NCBI GenBank assembly: GCA_033182465.1
Contig: CP137328.1
Location: 558,001 to 622,000 of the forward strand
DNA: 64,000 nt
Origin: Sanghuangporus weigelae
Lineage: Eukaryota > Basidiomycota > Agaricomycetes > Hymenochaetales > Hymenochaetaceae
Direction of reading: 5' to 3'
The translations under genes and the position numbers were made by a program. Numbering within the stretch: the first letter of the stretch is position 1; every line of letters starts with the position of its first letter. Positions 12,631 through 25,200 of this stretch are shown in pieces. The notes beneath the pieces were generated by a model that did no database searches, was not told the origin of the DNA, and saw only the letters and a list, made by a program, of their open reading frames with translations.

Positions 12631-14491
12631 ATGACCACTATCCTGCGACCCATCGCCCGACATCTCTTTCCTTTAGCGCGATATACTAGGCATCCAGTGT
12701 TGCCGACACTAGGAAGGCCATTGACTGCACTTCGGAAGAACGCTCCGTTTCAATCTAATAAGCGCGACTTGCACGGAATAGTCCCGCGCACTTCCGTCCC
12801 ATATCCTAACAGATCCGTCCTGAGAAAGATACCCTCTATCCGAACGCATAATCCACACAATAGGCTCATACTGGGCTCTCTATATCCAATCCAATGGAGA
12901 TTTTTCAGCGAATTCCGTGACAAACCAAGCCCCGAACAAGCTGAACCTAGCCTGTGGTCGCAGCTTGATCCTCGGGCTCAATTAGCTGCATTCTTGCTTG
13001 TACTTGCTGCATTATATTATGTATCTCAGTAAGTCCCCGCCCTCCTTGTCTTCTTGAATTACATGTACTTTGTTTGTTTCGCGGTTATCTGATTTCTTGA
13101 TAAAGTTTAGAAAGAGTTCCTGAGACGGGCCGCTGGAGGTTCATGGCCGTCTCCGAGGAGGTGGAAGTCCAACTACAAGACGATCAGTATAAAGACTTGC
13201 TCAAGGAATTCCGAGGTCGAATCCTTCCTCCGGATCATCCCTTAACGCGGCAGATCGAAAGCGTAGTATCGACAATCCTCGAAGCGAACGGACTCGGAAT
13301 CCTGTCCAGTACATATCCAGAAAGTCTGAATCAGAAAGTTGTCGATGGTCCCGGTCCTGATGTGGAGATCTGGAATCCTGACTCATCCCAAACTGAAACG
13401 GATTTGGTGACAGATGATTCAAGCGCTTTTGATACCTACGATGCTAAGAAACGGAGAAAATGGAACCTGCTTGTCGTTGCAGATGACAATGTTGTAAATG
13501 CGATGGTCGTAAATGGTTCGTTGCAAGTATGCTTCGTTCTCTTCGTTTGTAATCATCTGATGTATGCACTGCAAGGCAATATCGTTGTTTTCACTGGCAT
13601 CCTTCCCGTAGCTCATGATAAAGATGGACTTGCAGCAGTTCTAAGCCACGGTGAGCCGTAACTGGTTTGATTACAACGAGCGAAGATGTCTTGTTCACGC
13701 CAAACTTGCTGGCAGAGGTCGCCCACGTAGGTCAGCCCGTTTGACGCGATTATAAATTAAACTGCCTTCTAACATCTCAACATCTTGCAAAACAGTTGCC
13801 CGACACCTTTCAGAGAAACTCTCGGCTAGCGTACTAATCGAAGGTGTCTTTTATGCGCTGCGGTTTTTGGGTTTCGATTTAGGATTAGGGCCCATCATCG
13901 TAGACTTCGTGTATCATCTTCCCAATTCTCGAGCCATGGAACTTGAGGGTGCGAGACTATAAGGCACCAAGACTTCGTAGCTAACAGTGTGTGTCGGCGT
14001 TTTCTTAGCCGATAAAATTGGGCTCCAATTGGCCTCACGTGCTTGCTTTGACCCTCGAGGTGCTGTGTCGTGCGTTTCCTACTCTTCTTTAACGCTGTGT
14101 TGCTTGACCTAAATTGATGGCTAACTGCTGTCTCAGAATGCAGACACGTTTGGCGAAGCTCGAATCCCAACACAATTCCAGGCTAAACTTGTCTTTCTTG
14201 CGTACGCATCCAGCTGGAGTGACTCGTGTCAAGGTAATGAGTTTGACAAATTGTTCTGCGCAATCTTTTCCATTTCATCAACGTTCCCTTTTTCAAAACC
14301 TGCTCTGATCATTGATCCTTCCTTGCTGACTTCTGCCTTCGTTTTCACAGCTACTCAAAGATGCATTGCCAGAAGCATTTGCGCTGCGAGCAGCAAGCAG
14401 CGCTTGCGCACAACTGGAGGATGATTTCGATGCATTCCGTGCTATGGCAAACAACGTACGAAGTGAGCAGGAGGTCGAGCTCCCGGAGTAA
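12631..14491 (+). CDS. OMA1: Mitochondrial inner-membrane metalloendopeptidase OMA1 (peptidase M48)
   Basis: Zinc protease that takes part in inner-membrane protein quality control and stress-induced processing. The ATG at 12631 opens an Arg-rich, acid-poor N-terminus (MTTILRPIARHLFPLARYTR), a good mitochondrial targeting sequence. A hydrophobic segment (AAFLLVLAALYYVS, about 12985-13030) is the membrane anchor. The M48 domain shows VFTGILPVA, the HEVAH zinc/catalytic motif followed by VVARH, and the downstream MELEADKIGL that supplies the third zinc ligand and the ExxxD signature. SFLRTHPAGVTRV matches the conserved substrate-pocket region. At least six introns occur. One exon (13716-13730) is only 15 nt and encodes most of HEVAHV. 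All key residues are intact. Confidence 0.93.
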
Positions 14492-14942
14492 CGGAGCTCC
14501 TCGGGCTCTGCTTCTACGATCTGGAGTTCGCAGGAATTCAGCATTGACATCAACATCAGTTCAATTCATTTGTTTTTCTGACTTCCGATCCTGAAGTGGG
14601 CTTGCTCACATCGTTTGTATTAAAACCGCAATTTCGCTAGCCTATACCTCTTAGTCATTCTGTGCTATGAATATCGAACCGAGCAGCAAAAGGGAAGGAT
14701 GTGCTGTGTATGCAGAAGTAGTTATTGATGGATGACAATCACGCGCCATTGACAATGATACATGCAATCAATCGGCACGAACGGGATAAATAGATCGTAA
14801 AACAAAGCGGTATTTGATATAACAGATAATGCATTATGCAAGGACATGCTCCTCAAACCAGAGACGACAATTTACTCCGAAGACAAAGAGGGAAAACCGA
14901 ATAGGTTGGAAAGAGAAAGGAAAAAGTTACGAGTCGATGACG

Positions 14943-17900
14943 TCAGCTCAAGCTTGCACGCTTAGGGCGTCCGTATTTCTTGAGCACGTCGCGTGATAAT
15001 TCTCGCAGCATCTTTGCAGAAACGCTTGCCGACATCGAGGTGGCGATAGACGTGGCTATGCTCGGCGTGGGAGACGTTGGAGCGACGAACGACTGGTCAT
15101 ACTCGGTATCTTGAGTATCAGGGAGCGAATCGAATGACTCAGAGAGACGCGCTCTTTTTGGACCTGTTGAATACCGTGGAGGAGAGGGACTGGACAGAAG
15201 TGATCAATCTCCAGTGCGACGCAAAAATAGAAGAAATCGCGAAGCTCACCTGGAAGCTTGGGAAACAGAGTCATGAGGTTCAACGCCATTGGTAGCAATG
15301 CCATTCGCCTTCCGTTTCGGGGACGGACGAGGAAGTGCCTTGTCAACAGCGCGCAATTTGTCCACCGACTGATCAAACGCCTCTTTAAACTCTGAGGTGA
15401 CTTGTGTTATGGCGGATGACAAAAAGACACGTTGTACAGATGGGTCCTTTGTAAATTGTTCAGCGTAAGCGAGGGCAATACGGAGCAACTCGGAGAAGAA
15501 ATGGATCGGATTATCGTCTGGATAGCGAAAACAAGTCAATGATCCTATGTTGGATTGATTCGAAGTAAAGAATGTATTTACCATCATCGTCAACCGGTAC
15601 GCCAAATGATCGGAGCCATTCATAACTGCTGTAAAGAACCGACCTATCGCAGTTGTTACCGAGAAGATTATCATTGCGTGAGAAAAAAACATACTCGTCG
15701 TCTCTGTCTGCGCCGAAAGATGGTGAAGATAGTAACGACCCTCTCAAGGTTTTCTGGTTCCATGTAGACAGCAACATGCGCAAAAGAATATCCATGCTCT
15801 CCACGAGATGCTCGACAACATAACTGAGCAACAACCAATTGACTGAAGGTTCTTGTAAGCCCTGAGAAAGACCAACCAGAAAAAAGAGGCTCACAAGCTT
15901 CGTCAGAGGAACAAACCTCTACCCAAACTTTCACAGTCTCTTTCCAATCCCAGCTTAACAGCTTGAATAGATCTGTGTAGAGTTGTAAGTAGGTAAGCAT
16001 TGGGATATCTGCAGCAGATACTCACCCGATAGAGTCAGCTTTGTGATATTGTCGCCCTTGAGGTCGACATTCAGTCTCGGTAGAGATTTGACGAAAACTT
16101 CATCGGTGTCATCGGAAGTCATGGAAACTCTTGCTGCGTTTCGCAATAGCCCACCATCAACATACTTCGTGGCCTAATTGACAGATCAGGGAAGGATCAA
16201 CGGTGAAGTGAAGAGTGTCGATGTACCATGTCTGAAATATCTGGATGAACGTCGTCTCCCGGTTTGGTATCCCAATTGATGAATAGAAGGGAGGGTGTGT
16301 AATAACGATCCTCGGGTAACATCGAGATGACATCTCGTAGTCGAGAACAGTCGTCGAGAACACGATATTTCCTGCAGAAAGGTGAGTTCTTGTGGTGAAC
16401 AAAACACAATCCCTACGTACCGCTCAATCTCATCATCAACTTCTTCAAGAGGCGTGCACTCAAACACGATCATTCCAGGATATACAGTTGATGAAGGCTC
16501 CGTGGATATAGGGATAGCGAAGACGCTTTCAGATTCCCAACTCCCTGACTGGGGCACGTCGAACTTCTGTTCGAGCCAGATGGCCGTCTTATCATTGCTG
16601 GAGTTCATGCACAGCCACGTACCCCAGTCTGACGGGATCTCATCAACCCGAGACCGCACGTACTCCTGTATGACCTTGACGAACTGGCCTTTCGCCCATC
16701 TACGTTCGTTTTTCTCACAATTCTAATATGTTTTCTTCAATGACACACCCAGTAACATGGGACTATGTATCGCACCTGCATGAGTTTTTCAGCGAGCTCC
16801 TCGTCTGTACGTTGTTCCTCCGGATTTGAGACTTTCCTGAGGCTCCGTCGCGGACGCTTAGGCTGCTCTGTGTCAAGTTCAGGATCGCTCCTTTGCCTCT
16901 TGACGGACGAGGATGAGGGTATCGAGCCAGTTGATCCTATCGAGCCGTTCGTCGAACTCTCGTGAATCCTTTGTTTATACTCATCGCTTCTTCGGCAAGC
17001 CTCTTTCCATTCCTTTGTATTCAACATCTTTTGCTTCCATCGCCTGTATATTTCAGGAACGAGACCATGAGTTCGTTTGAAGGACATCGCCTGTTCCCGT
17101 AACCGTATTTTGGTGCCGGGAGAGGGTGGTTCCCTCTGTGGTTCCTTTCCATTGGCGATAGATGTTGATGAAGAGGGTGCAGCATGGTCGGGAGACGGAA
17201 TTTCAGAGATTTCTGCAATGCGGGGGCTTGATGATGGTTGAGGATGTGGCGTGCTAGTCATCGTTGCAGATATGTTTACTCGGAGAGCGGGAAAATGGTA
17301 AGGCGTTGAAGGAGTCGTAGGTTCTACAGGAGGTACAGCAGAAGATGGGAAAGCAGATGTGGGTGTTCCGGGTAAAGAAATATTGGCCCTGCGGGCCAAG
17401 ACCGGAGGCGCAACGGGTGAATCGAGCGCAGAGACTTTATTAGACTCGTCATTGAATTGCAAGACCGGGCCGGTGTCTAACGACAGAGCCGACCCACTCG
17501 GATGCTTCAAGGGTGAGGGGAATGATTGCGATGGCGAGTCTACAGGAGTTGTAAAGCCACGCGTAGGGTCCACGGACCTACTCAACGGCGAGTCCATCCT
17601 CAAAGGAGGGAGACTGGTTCTTGAAGCAGGAGGAAATGATGTCGCAGACTTTGATGCTCTGAAGAGGTTAGGTTCAAAGCTTGGTGCAAAAGGATTGAGG
17701 GTCGGCGCGCTTTGTGAGGATGGGAACGGAGAGGGCGCGGGTGTTCGGACGGCTTCAGAAGAAGACATTCGGTCTTCTTCACCCTCTGACAATAGAGGTC
17801 CTGCATCTGAAAGACTTCGCAATGGTTTCGTCTCTTGTAGAATAGTCGATGTAGAGGGTGTGATGGAGATTGCCGGTTTGCTGGTGGAGGGAGGTCGAGG

Positions 17901-20050
17901 TGGAAATGCGGAAATAGGTGGTTTCGGAGGCTCGACTATCTTGGGAGATGCAGAGCTAGAGGCTGCAGGGACGCCGAAGACAGGGCCACCGAATACGTTC
18001 GGAGCAGGTTGGAAGGCATTGAATGCAGTACCGAAAACTGATGAAGAGCCCTGTTTTTCGATAACCGCAGGAGTGGATGAGGAGCTAACAATCTTGCCGA
18101 ATATAGATTCACCCGCGGGAACCGGCACGAAAGCCGCCTGAGTTGTCGAACGTCGAAAGGGAGATGCTGAAGAAAGTTCTGAGAATGAAGTGAGCTATGA
18201 GACACCTAGGATACGTAGATCATCGGGTAGATACCTGGACCTGGAGCAGACCTAGACTGAGATAACGTCTGTTTTTGAGTACTTGCAGTACCATCATCGG
18301 GCTGATATGAGTCAAGAACATCATCCGCTTCTGCCACTAGTTCGTCTTCCTGAATGAAAGCGCTTAGCTCATCTTTCTCTTCCGCTTGCTCTTCCGCCAC
18401 CTCTTGTGCCATCTCGTCATCCATTTCTGCATCCTGTATACCATCCACCTCTTCAATATAAACGCCTCCCTTCGAATTACCATCAATGATATCCTGTATC
18501 GACAAAGCCCCTCTGATGCTTTCAATGTCATCAATGGTATCTTTCCCAAAAATATGCTCGAGAAAGCATGCCATGAGATAAATCATGACAACATTCTGTC
18601 GCTCCCGCAGGACATTTGCTAGTTCGGCAAACCTTTGCATGGCAGCCCCATTGACTCTGAGCTTCGATGTCTTCGTGATCGGACTACTGGCAGCCTGGAC
18701 TTCACTGCGGAAACGAGATATAAGCTGGAAGGCTGGGTCGGCGGCGATATGCGGTGGAGGTCTATCGTTTCGTTCGTGCTGATCGCGAATGAGGCCGAGA
18801 CGGTGGTATATACGCATCTCCAATTCGTTAGGTGATTCGACCTTTCCTCTTTGATCGTCATAGAACTCTTTCAGAGACAGCAGAGCTTTTGCAGGCGTAA
18901 AGATCCAGACAACAACTTGATGGCAAGGTCGAGGACTCACAGTTCATAAGCTGCTGGATCTCCAAAGCTCGATCGAACGAAGGTACGTCGTACATGAGAT
19001 GCAGCGAAAGGATATGAAAACGTGTACATCGTTCGTGACACTCGATAGCTATTGGTCCGCTGTCTTGCTGAATCGTGAAATCGTTGCGTACAGCTCGAGA
19101 CCGATCCCGGACAAATGCCTGAGTCTCCGCGAAGCCACCTCTTGTGATGAGGTCGCGGAAGAGGTAGTCGAGAGTTCTCTACAGCATCTTTGAATTGACG
19201 TGGGGAAAGAAGAATGGATTAGGAATGTACCTTTAAGACAGGAGGAGGTCGCAAATCCGAAGGGATAATCTTGTCTCCCTGGCCACGTTCATAGATTTTA
19301 ACAGCACGAGCATGATCGACCTTCTTGGTTGGTTTCCCATCCAGACCAATAATCTAACACCCACAAACAAAATAGCAAAGTCATAAGTGCAGCTTAAAGT
19401 CAACATCACTCAGGAGTTAGCATGGACGCACGCATTCCCATTTATCGAGGTTGTTCTCCCTTTCTCGCCGATAGCGTTCGAATTCGGGACACATGTCTTG
19501 ACAAGTTCCAAGCATCGTGATAGCTTCCTCGAGTCGCTTCGGCTTCGTCGGGTCGTCCATCTTGCCTTCACGTATGGCTCGAGCACGTTCTTCTTCCCGC
19601 GCTTTGACAAGCTACAGTTCACGAAAGTAGAATTCAGCAAACATAATAATCAAAGAAGAAACGTGTAGCACGCACTTCTTCCCAAGTCCTTCCAGTACCG
19701 TTCGACGTAGGAGGAGCAGGTGTTGACAAACGCGAAGGACCTGCCTCGGAAGCTGAAGCAGCACCGTCATCTTCGTCCTCCGTTGCATTTGTCGGAGGCA
19801 CAGCGCTATATGAACCGTGTCCATTCACACCCGCATTCGCTCCCCGTCCACCCCTCACTCTCGCTGAGCTTCCACCTCTCCCTCTCTCCCACCTCCCGTC
19901 CGGTGCAGGCGACGGGCGTCTTGCATCGCTCACCCAGGTCTTGTTCTTTGAATGAGAAAGTGTGGTTCCGCCTCGGCCACCACGCACAACTGTCGCCCCG
20001 ACCTTTCGAGGCGCAGGCGCGCCGCTCTGCTTCACCGGCGCGTCTGCCAT
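14943..20050 (-). CDS. SAC3: SAC3/GANP-family mRNA export factor (TREX-2 scaffold)
   Basis: Nuclear-pore-associated scaffold linking transcription to mRNA export. The protein is about 1400 residues in many exons. From the N-terminus (ATG at 20050): a Gly/Arg-rich segment; the family signature GTCQDMCPEFERYRRERE (about 19530-19470); PSDLRPPPVLK near 19245; then the helical SAC3/PCI region with TRGGFAE, ECHERCTRFHIL, LKEFYDDQRG and ELEMRIYHRL (19190-18790). An acidic stretch follows, then a Ser/Pro-rich part with FG/FxFG-like motifs (VFGTAF, NVFGGPVFG; 18070-17960) that could bind Mex67 or the pore. A helical piece resembling the centrin-binding segment lies near 17080. The long C-terminal half (16700-14943) includes DWGTWLCMNSS and may match the C-terminal domain of animal GANP. 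The end is a basic helix before the stop at 14943. Confidence 0.9.
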
Positions 20051-20863
20051 TCGTAGAAAGTCGTTGAACAGTGAATTGTGGTTGCGTGGTCGGGAGAGCG
20101 GCACAGGCTCGTCACGGTTTTGTTACAAAATCGAGAGTTCCAATCAAGGTAATTGAAGCAGAATCAGGGTTCTCACGATTACAATACTGATCGGCGGTCC
20201 ATTACATGTATGTACAAGAAGCCGTCGGTCTCGTCTACAATCGAGACTCGATACACAAACTTTACATTCGTCGCGAGTTACCACATTTTCCATACATTTC
20301 AGCATGTAGCAAGCTGAATATCTACCATCGCGGTAAAGCGGCTCTCATATAATATCTTAGACATATGTATATCGTGATGCGTTATCGACTACCTATTGGA
20401 CGGCCATACTTGTGCATCTATTGAGCTGCAAGTATGTCGGCTCACCAATGCGCTGCTGACTTTCTGTACTAGCTACCTACTTGTAGTAGGAAGGCCGAGA
20501 AAACCTCTCTATGACCTATCGGACTTGAACGCCTATAGCGCCTTGAATTTCGTATCAAAATGAGTCCAGTGAATAGTGCGGCCGTATCAAACATTTTCGC
20601 GACAACGAGACTTTGACGGTATACCGGTGCCCGATTATTGCTATTGTACGTACGCAGGAAAACAACGATGCCTAACCAGTACGACTTGTGTTTCTCAGGC
20701 TATCTCATAGTACATCGGGTTGTTTTGATCCTTGGGCCAGCCCCTTCTTACTTTGCATATACCACCGGTATGGTATGTCTTTACGACTTTGTTCGGAACT
20801 GGTCAGCAATCTTAGCCCCGTCTTCTTCGCTCATCTGATGTCATATCACCGTCACACGATTAA
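20051..20863. other. Intergenic region upstream of SAC3
   Basis: Presumably contains the SAC3 promoter on the minus strand. Small open frames near 20638-21059 on the plus strand carry no recognised motif and overlap the start of the decayed coiled-coil copy. No RNA gene or repeat was seen. Confidence 0.45.
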
Positions 20864-21699
20864 TTGTTGCAAATATCAAGTGACTCGCACTTCGAGGAGA
20901 TCGATGTTTGCGCGTCTGCAAAGCTATTCGCTCATGACGCGCCGCATAAACATCACAGGTTGTCAACGATCGGGACCAACCAAAGGAGTCTCAGCACGCA
21001 GCTCAAAGACAAGAACATGGAGTTGCACAGGGATAGCAGTATTGTTAACCAACTGGTAGTTCCGCTCCTTCGCGAGAGTATCATGCCGGCCAAGAAGTAC
21101 GAGTCACTCAGGCAGGTCCGAGCAGCGATAGTTGAGGTACAACTTGCTCTGGAGGAAGTGGAACGCGCCGACGAGCGAGTGGGCAATGTGCAAGATCAGA
21201 TCACTTGGATGTTATCAGAAGAAGAGCGAACGAAAGAGGCAGTGTCTGGCCAGTTTATGGAATCACTGTTAATCTTGAAAACGAAGCTACCTGTAAATCT
21301 CAGGAGGCACAGCAAGAGGAAATGAAACGAGATGTCGAGTGGAAGAAAGCCCTAACAAAGGTCAAATAGGAGCACAACAACCTCGTCAAAGTCAAGGATC
21401 GAATGGAAGAAGACTCTATAATAGAGTTCTCTGACAATGCTCAGACGGTCTTGAAAGGGGAGCGATAAGATACGATCAAGGTATTTGCTCTCATGATGAA
21501 TGACGCCTGCGTCGCGTTCAAGAACCTGCGCGACATATACAAATGGCGGGCAATCAAGAGACTGGCAAGACAACTAGAAAAACTTGAAAGGATCGAATAT
21601 GAGAAAAAGAGGCAAGTCAACGACATAGAAAATAGTATCAAATGGACCGAAGAAGCTATCGAAGAGATACATAATATCTATCAAGAAGCGAAGAAATAG
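20864..21699 (+). pseudogene. Decayed member of the window's coiled-coil family
   Basis: The first part (20864 to about 21290) is open and ends in Glu/Lys-rich helix containing MPAKKYESLRQVRAAIVEV, which resembles IPVKKYQAIERMKLALED of the paralogue at 35515-36585. Near 21290 the coding potential moves to another frame. The continuation is then interrupted by in-frame stops (TAG at about 21367, TAA at about 21466) before reopening as RDIYKWRAIKRLARQLEKLE, which matches SEIYDWRAIQKVKQDLDEY of the same paralogue. A final QEAKK precedes the stop at 21697-21699. Two stops plus a frame change argue for a pseudogene, although introns could hide part of this. It lies 10-15 kb from the main array and on the opposite strand. 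Confidence 0.75.
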
Positions 21700-22270
21700 T
21701 AAGTAAAGGACGCAAGTAGATGGATGGCAAAGGAAGAAGGCAAGTGGCGTACGGCGAAAAATACTATGCGTGAATTAGCAAATAGATCAAATCAGACGGG
21801 AAGAGGAAATGGATTAGAATGTGACCACTCGATTGTTTCTGATTATAATTAATCGAAATGTTACGAGGCAGTGTTGAGTGTGTAGAAACATCTGGATTCC
21901 GGAACATTGTGATCGATATGCAGCGTTGGGAATAACTTCACTACGTAGTACGAGTACGATTCAAGAAAGAACTAGAAGAGACTAGGGGTACGGATATAAG
22001 GAGTCAGGTTGACAATGCATAGTTAGAGTTGATAACATAACTTACAACGAGAGGATTTATGCGAAGCATAGCGTAAAAATAAAAGGTAGCCTAAAAGCAA
22101 AACGATCATCGAGAAGAAACAGCAAAGTCAAGAAACCAAGTAATAGAGAAGAGAAAAGAGAATAGTTACAGCAATAAAAGTAATAGAAATTGAAGTCTTC
22201 ACGAAACTTGAGAGGGAAAAAAATGCAAAATGCCAAAAAAATATTTAGTAAGTAAAAATAGACGAATCAA
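21700..22270. other. Purine-rich intergenic DNA
   Basis: A/G-rich on the plus strand, without open frames of note. It probably includes the 3' untranslated region of the minus-strand zf-4CXXC_R1 gene. Confidence 0.5.
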
Positions 22271-25200
22271 CTAAGCGAGCAAGCGCAACGCACTTAGCGA
22301 TTCCCGCATAGTCCGTTGCAGATCAGATAACGATAGACCGGTCGATGAGGGAACACCATAGATCATCGGCACCGACAGAAGCGTCGATGATGCTTGTGCG
22401 TGCGGAGTCAGGAATCTTGTTGGGTCTGAGTCAAGATCCGGAACTTCATTAGGAGCTTTTGGGTCGTGCTCGATGAGAGCCGGATCGATTAGTTGTGTCA
22501 GATCTTTCTCTGCCTCTTGAGACTGCAGGAGAGCGGGCTGCTCCGAGCCCGGCAACCCCTCATGTTCGTCCGATTTGCTTATCTTCTCGGGAGAGAAACG
22601 CAACGCATCGACGTAGTCATACTGCTCCACTCCAACACCCTCAACGCCGCCCAATGCCGCGGCATACGAATTATACATCCCCTGGTACGAGAAATCCGTT
22701 TCACTAAAGGCCTCAGTCGCAAGCGGCTTTCCTGTCGCGACGCTATCCCAATCTGGTGCGTACATATCCACGCCGAGTGCGTCGGAGCTGTACGGACCAT
22801 TAACAGCGCCGAGCATAGGGTCGTTTACGATACCAGGATACTTCATATGGCTGTTCACCTCGAGACTGTGGAACGGCGTTAAGTCATCTGGTGTAGGGTG
22901 GTAGAAGGGAGATGTAGCATTCGATGATGCTGCATCTTGATAATGGTTCATCGTAAACTCGGGAATGGTGATCGGATCCGTCGTGCGCCTCTTCTTCCTG
23001 TTCGGTATCTCGGCAGGCGTAACGTAGATGACGTCGCTCGTATCCTGCTTGCGCTTCTTAGGCCTCCCAGGTCGTTTCTTCCGCGGCGGAGACGGGGATC
23101 GTGCAGGAACAGACTCGGGATCGCGAACGGATATCATTATGTCCTCTGCTCGCACAAACGGGCGATTCAACGCTTTCCTATCGCCTACATACAGCCGAGC
23201 ATCCGGGTCGACAGCCTTCCCTTTCCCCTTTCCCGCTCCCGTTATCGCGTGCGCGTCGAAATCAACACCACCCATCTCGTGAACGCAAAACGGCGTCGGA
23301 CCCCACGTATCCTGCCATGCGCCTACAAACGCACGCACATTCCGTTTCCCGACACTCTGCCTCCTGATCCAGCCCTCTGCCTCCTTACCAATATTCACTT
23401 CTTTTTTCTCTTTCGCCTTCGCTGCATCCCCACCATGCGCCCGTTTAGTCCTTTTTGGATATCTCGCTTTATCCCTTTTAGGACCCGCAGCCTTTTTCTT
23501 TGCCTGCTGCTCGCGCCGACGAGTCTCCTGCTGCGAAAGGAGCAGAGTCACGCCTAGCTCATCCCACCGCGTTCGGCACAGCTGGTGTTGTTCAATATCT
23601 CCTCTTTTCTTGCAACAAGAAATGCAATCGCACGTCCCTGCGCACGACGGGCACGCAAACACCACCGAAAAGGGATCAAACTCGATTTTCGGAAAGCTAA
23701 GGATGGATATTTCATTGATATGTATTCTGTTCGTCTGTGAGATCATGAAGGCTTTTGACAGACTTACAAGACAACGATGCAGCGATGACAATAATGCAGC
23801 GGGCAGACCACCCCGTTCTTCTTGACTTTCCGACACTTCATCTTCGCATAAACGTTTCGATTCCGACAACGATGGCAGACATCGTCTAGTTCTTCAGCAC
23901 TAGAACTGCTTTCGCTACCTGTCTCGCTCCCATGATCGCTTTCTTCTTCACTCGTGCTCAGAATCCCACCTTCATCGGCATCTTCGGAATGCCCTTCTTC
24001 CTGCGTAGCGTCCTTCTGGACGACCTCCCTCTTGTGCTTCGGGATAGCCCGCGCTTTGCTTTTCTCATCAGAAGAGTCTACGGCTTGACTGAGCGGAGGC
24101 TCTTCTGGGACAGCCAGTGTCGTCGACCTCGAAGAAGGGGAGCGCGATGTAACATGAGATGGACTTCTTGAAAGGCAGACTGTCGGTGACATTGGTTGCG
24201 TTGAACGATCATGAACAGGCAGTGTCGCTGCTTTGGGTGTAACGACGATTTCAGGCAATTCAGGTTTTCTTGACGCTGTCGCCTTCGCAGCCATACTGGA
24301 GTCCTTCTTCCTAGTAATCGAAGACGACGTAGATGAATCTTTGCGAGACACATTAGAAGCACGATCTTCATCTGTTCGAGTCACCTCTCCTTCCACCAAC
24401 GGCACAGATTCGCCGAGCTCTTCTGGATCTTGCTCAATGGCATGTCTAGCATCAGCTTCTCTTCTGCACCGTCCGGTTGATCGACTTTGCGTGGGTGGTA
24501 AGCTTGGCGGCGCTTGCAGAGAAGCCGAAGAGGAAGCATGACGGAACGGAGAAAGCGAAGGATCAAGAGCGTTCTCGATGAGTATCACATCCGATTCGGA
24601 ACCAGAAGACACTACGATCTCTTCTCTTTTCTTCTTCAGACTTTTCGCCGTTGTTTTCGGTTTTGTGGACGTTGGTGATCGTGACGGCACTTTTCGCGGG
24701 GAAACGTGGTTAGAGGGCAAAGACTTATTTTTCGAGGTTAACTTAACGGGAGTTGGCACGGCGTGCTCGTCCTCCACCTGCCTAGCAAGCTCGTCAGTCG
24801 AACTCGAAGTACGTCTCTTCGACTTGTCCACTAGTCTGGACGGACCAGCGATCGGAGCTTCGCTACCAGACGAAACGTAAATGGCGTCTTTCAGAGACTG
24901 TTTTTGCTTCGGCGGACCTCTGGACTTGTCTTGCTTGCCGTAAGTCCTCACCACAGCCGGACCATATTTCGGGCGCACATCTACGTTCCGCTCACTCTCA
25001 TGTTCCCGTTCCACCTGTTTCCTCCTTTCTCTCTTCCTCCGCTCCTGCTCCTGCTCCTGCTCCTCTTCAGCTATATGCTCGTCGATAGACTTGAACATCT
25101 CCCGAGGAACGGGAAGCTTACAAGGAGGGATAAGCACACAAAAGGACGAACTATGACGCGCGCGTTCTCTAGGTCTACGACGCTGATCGGTAGGCTCTGG

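Noticed and set aside
17359-18141. 260-codon open frame on the plus strand
   Set aside because: It lies fully antisense to the FG/Ser-Pro-rich exon of SAC3, is low in complexity and has no family features. It is a codon-bias shadow.
22937-23557. 206-codon Arg/Pro-rich plus-strand frame
   Set aside because: Antisense to the basic C-terminal half of the zf-4CXXC_R1 gene and without any motif.
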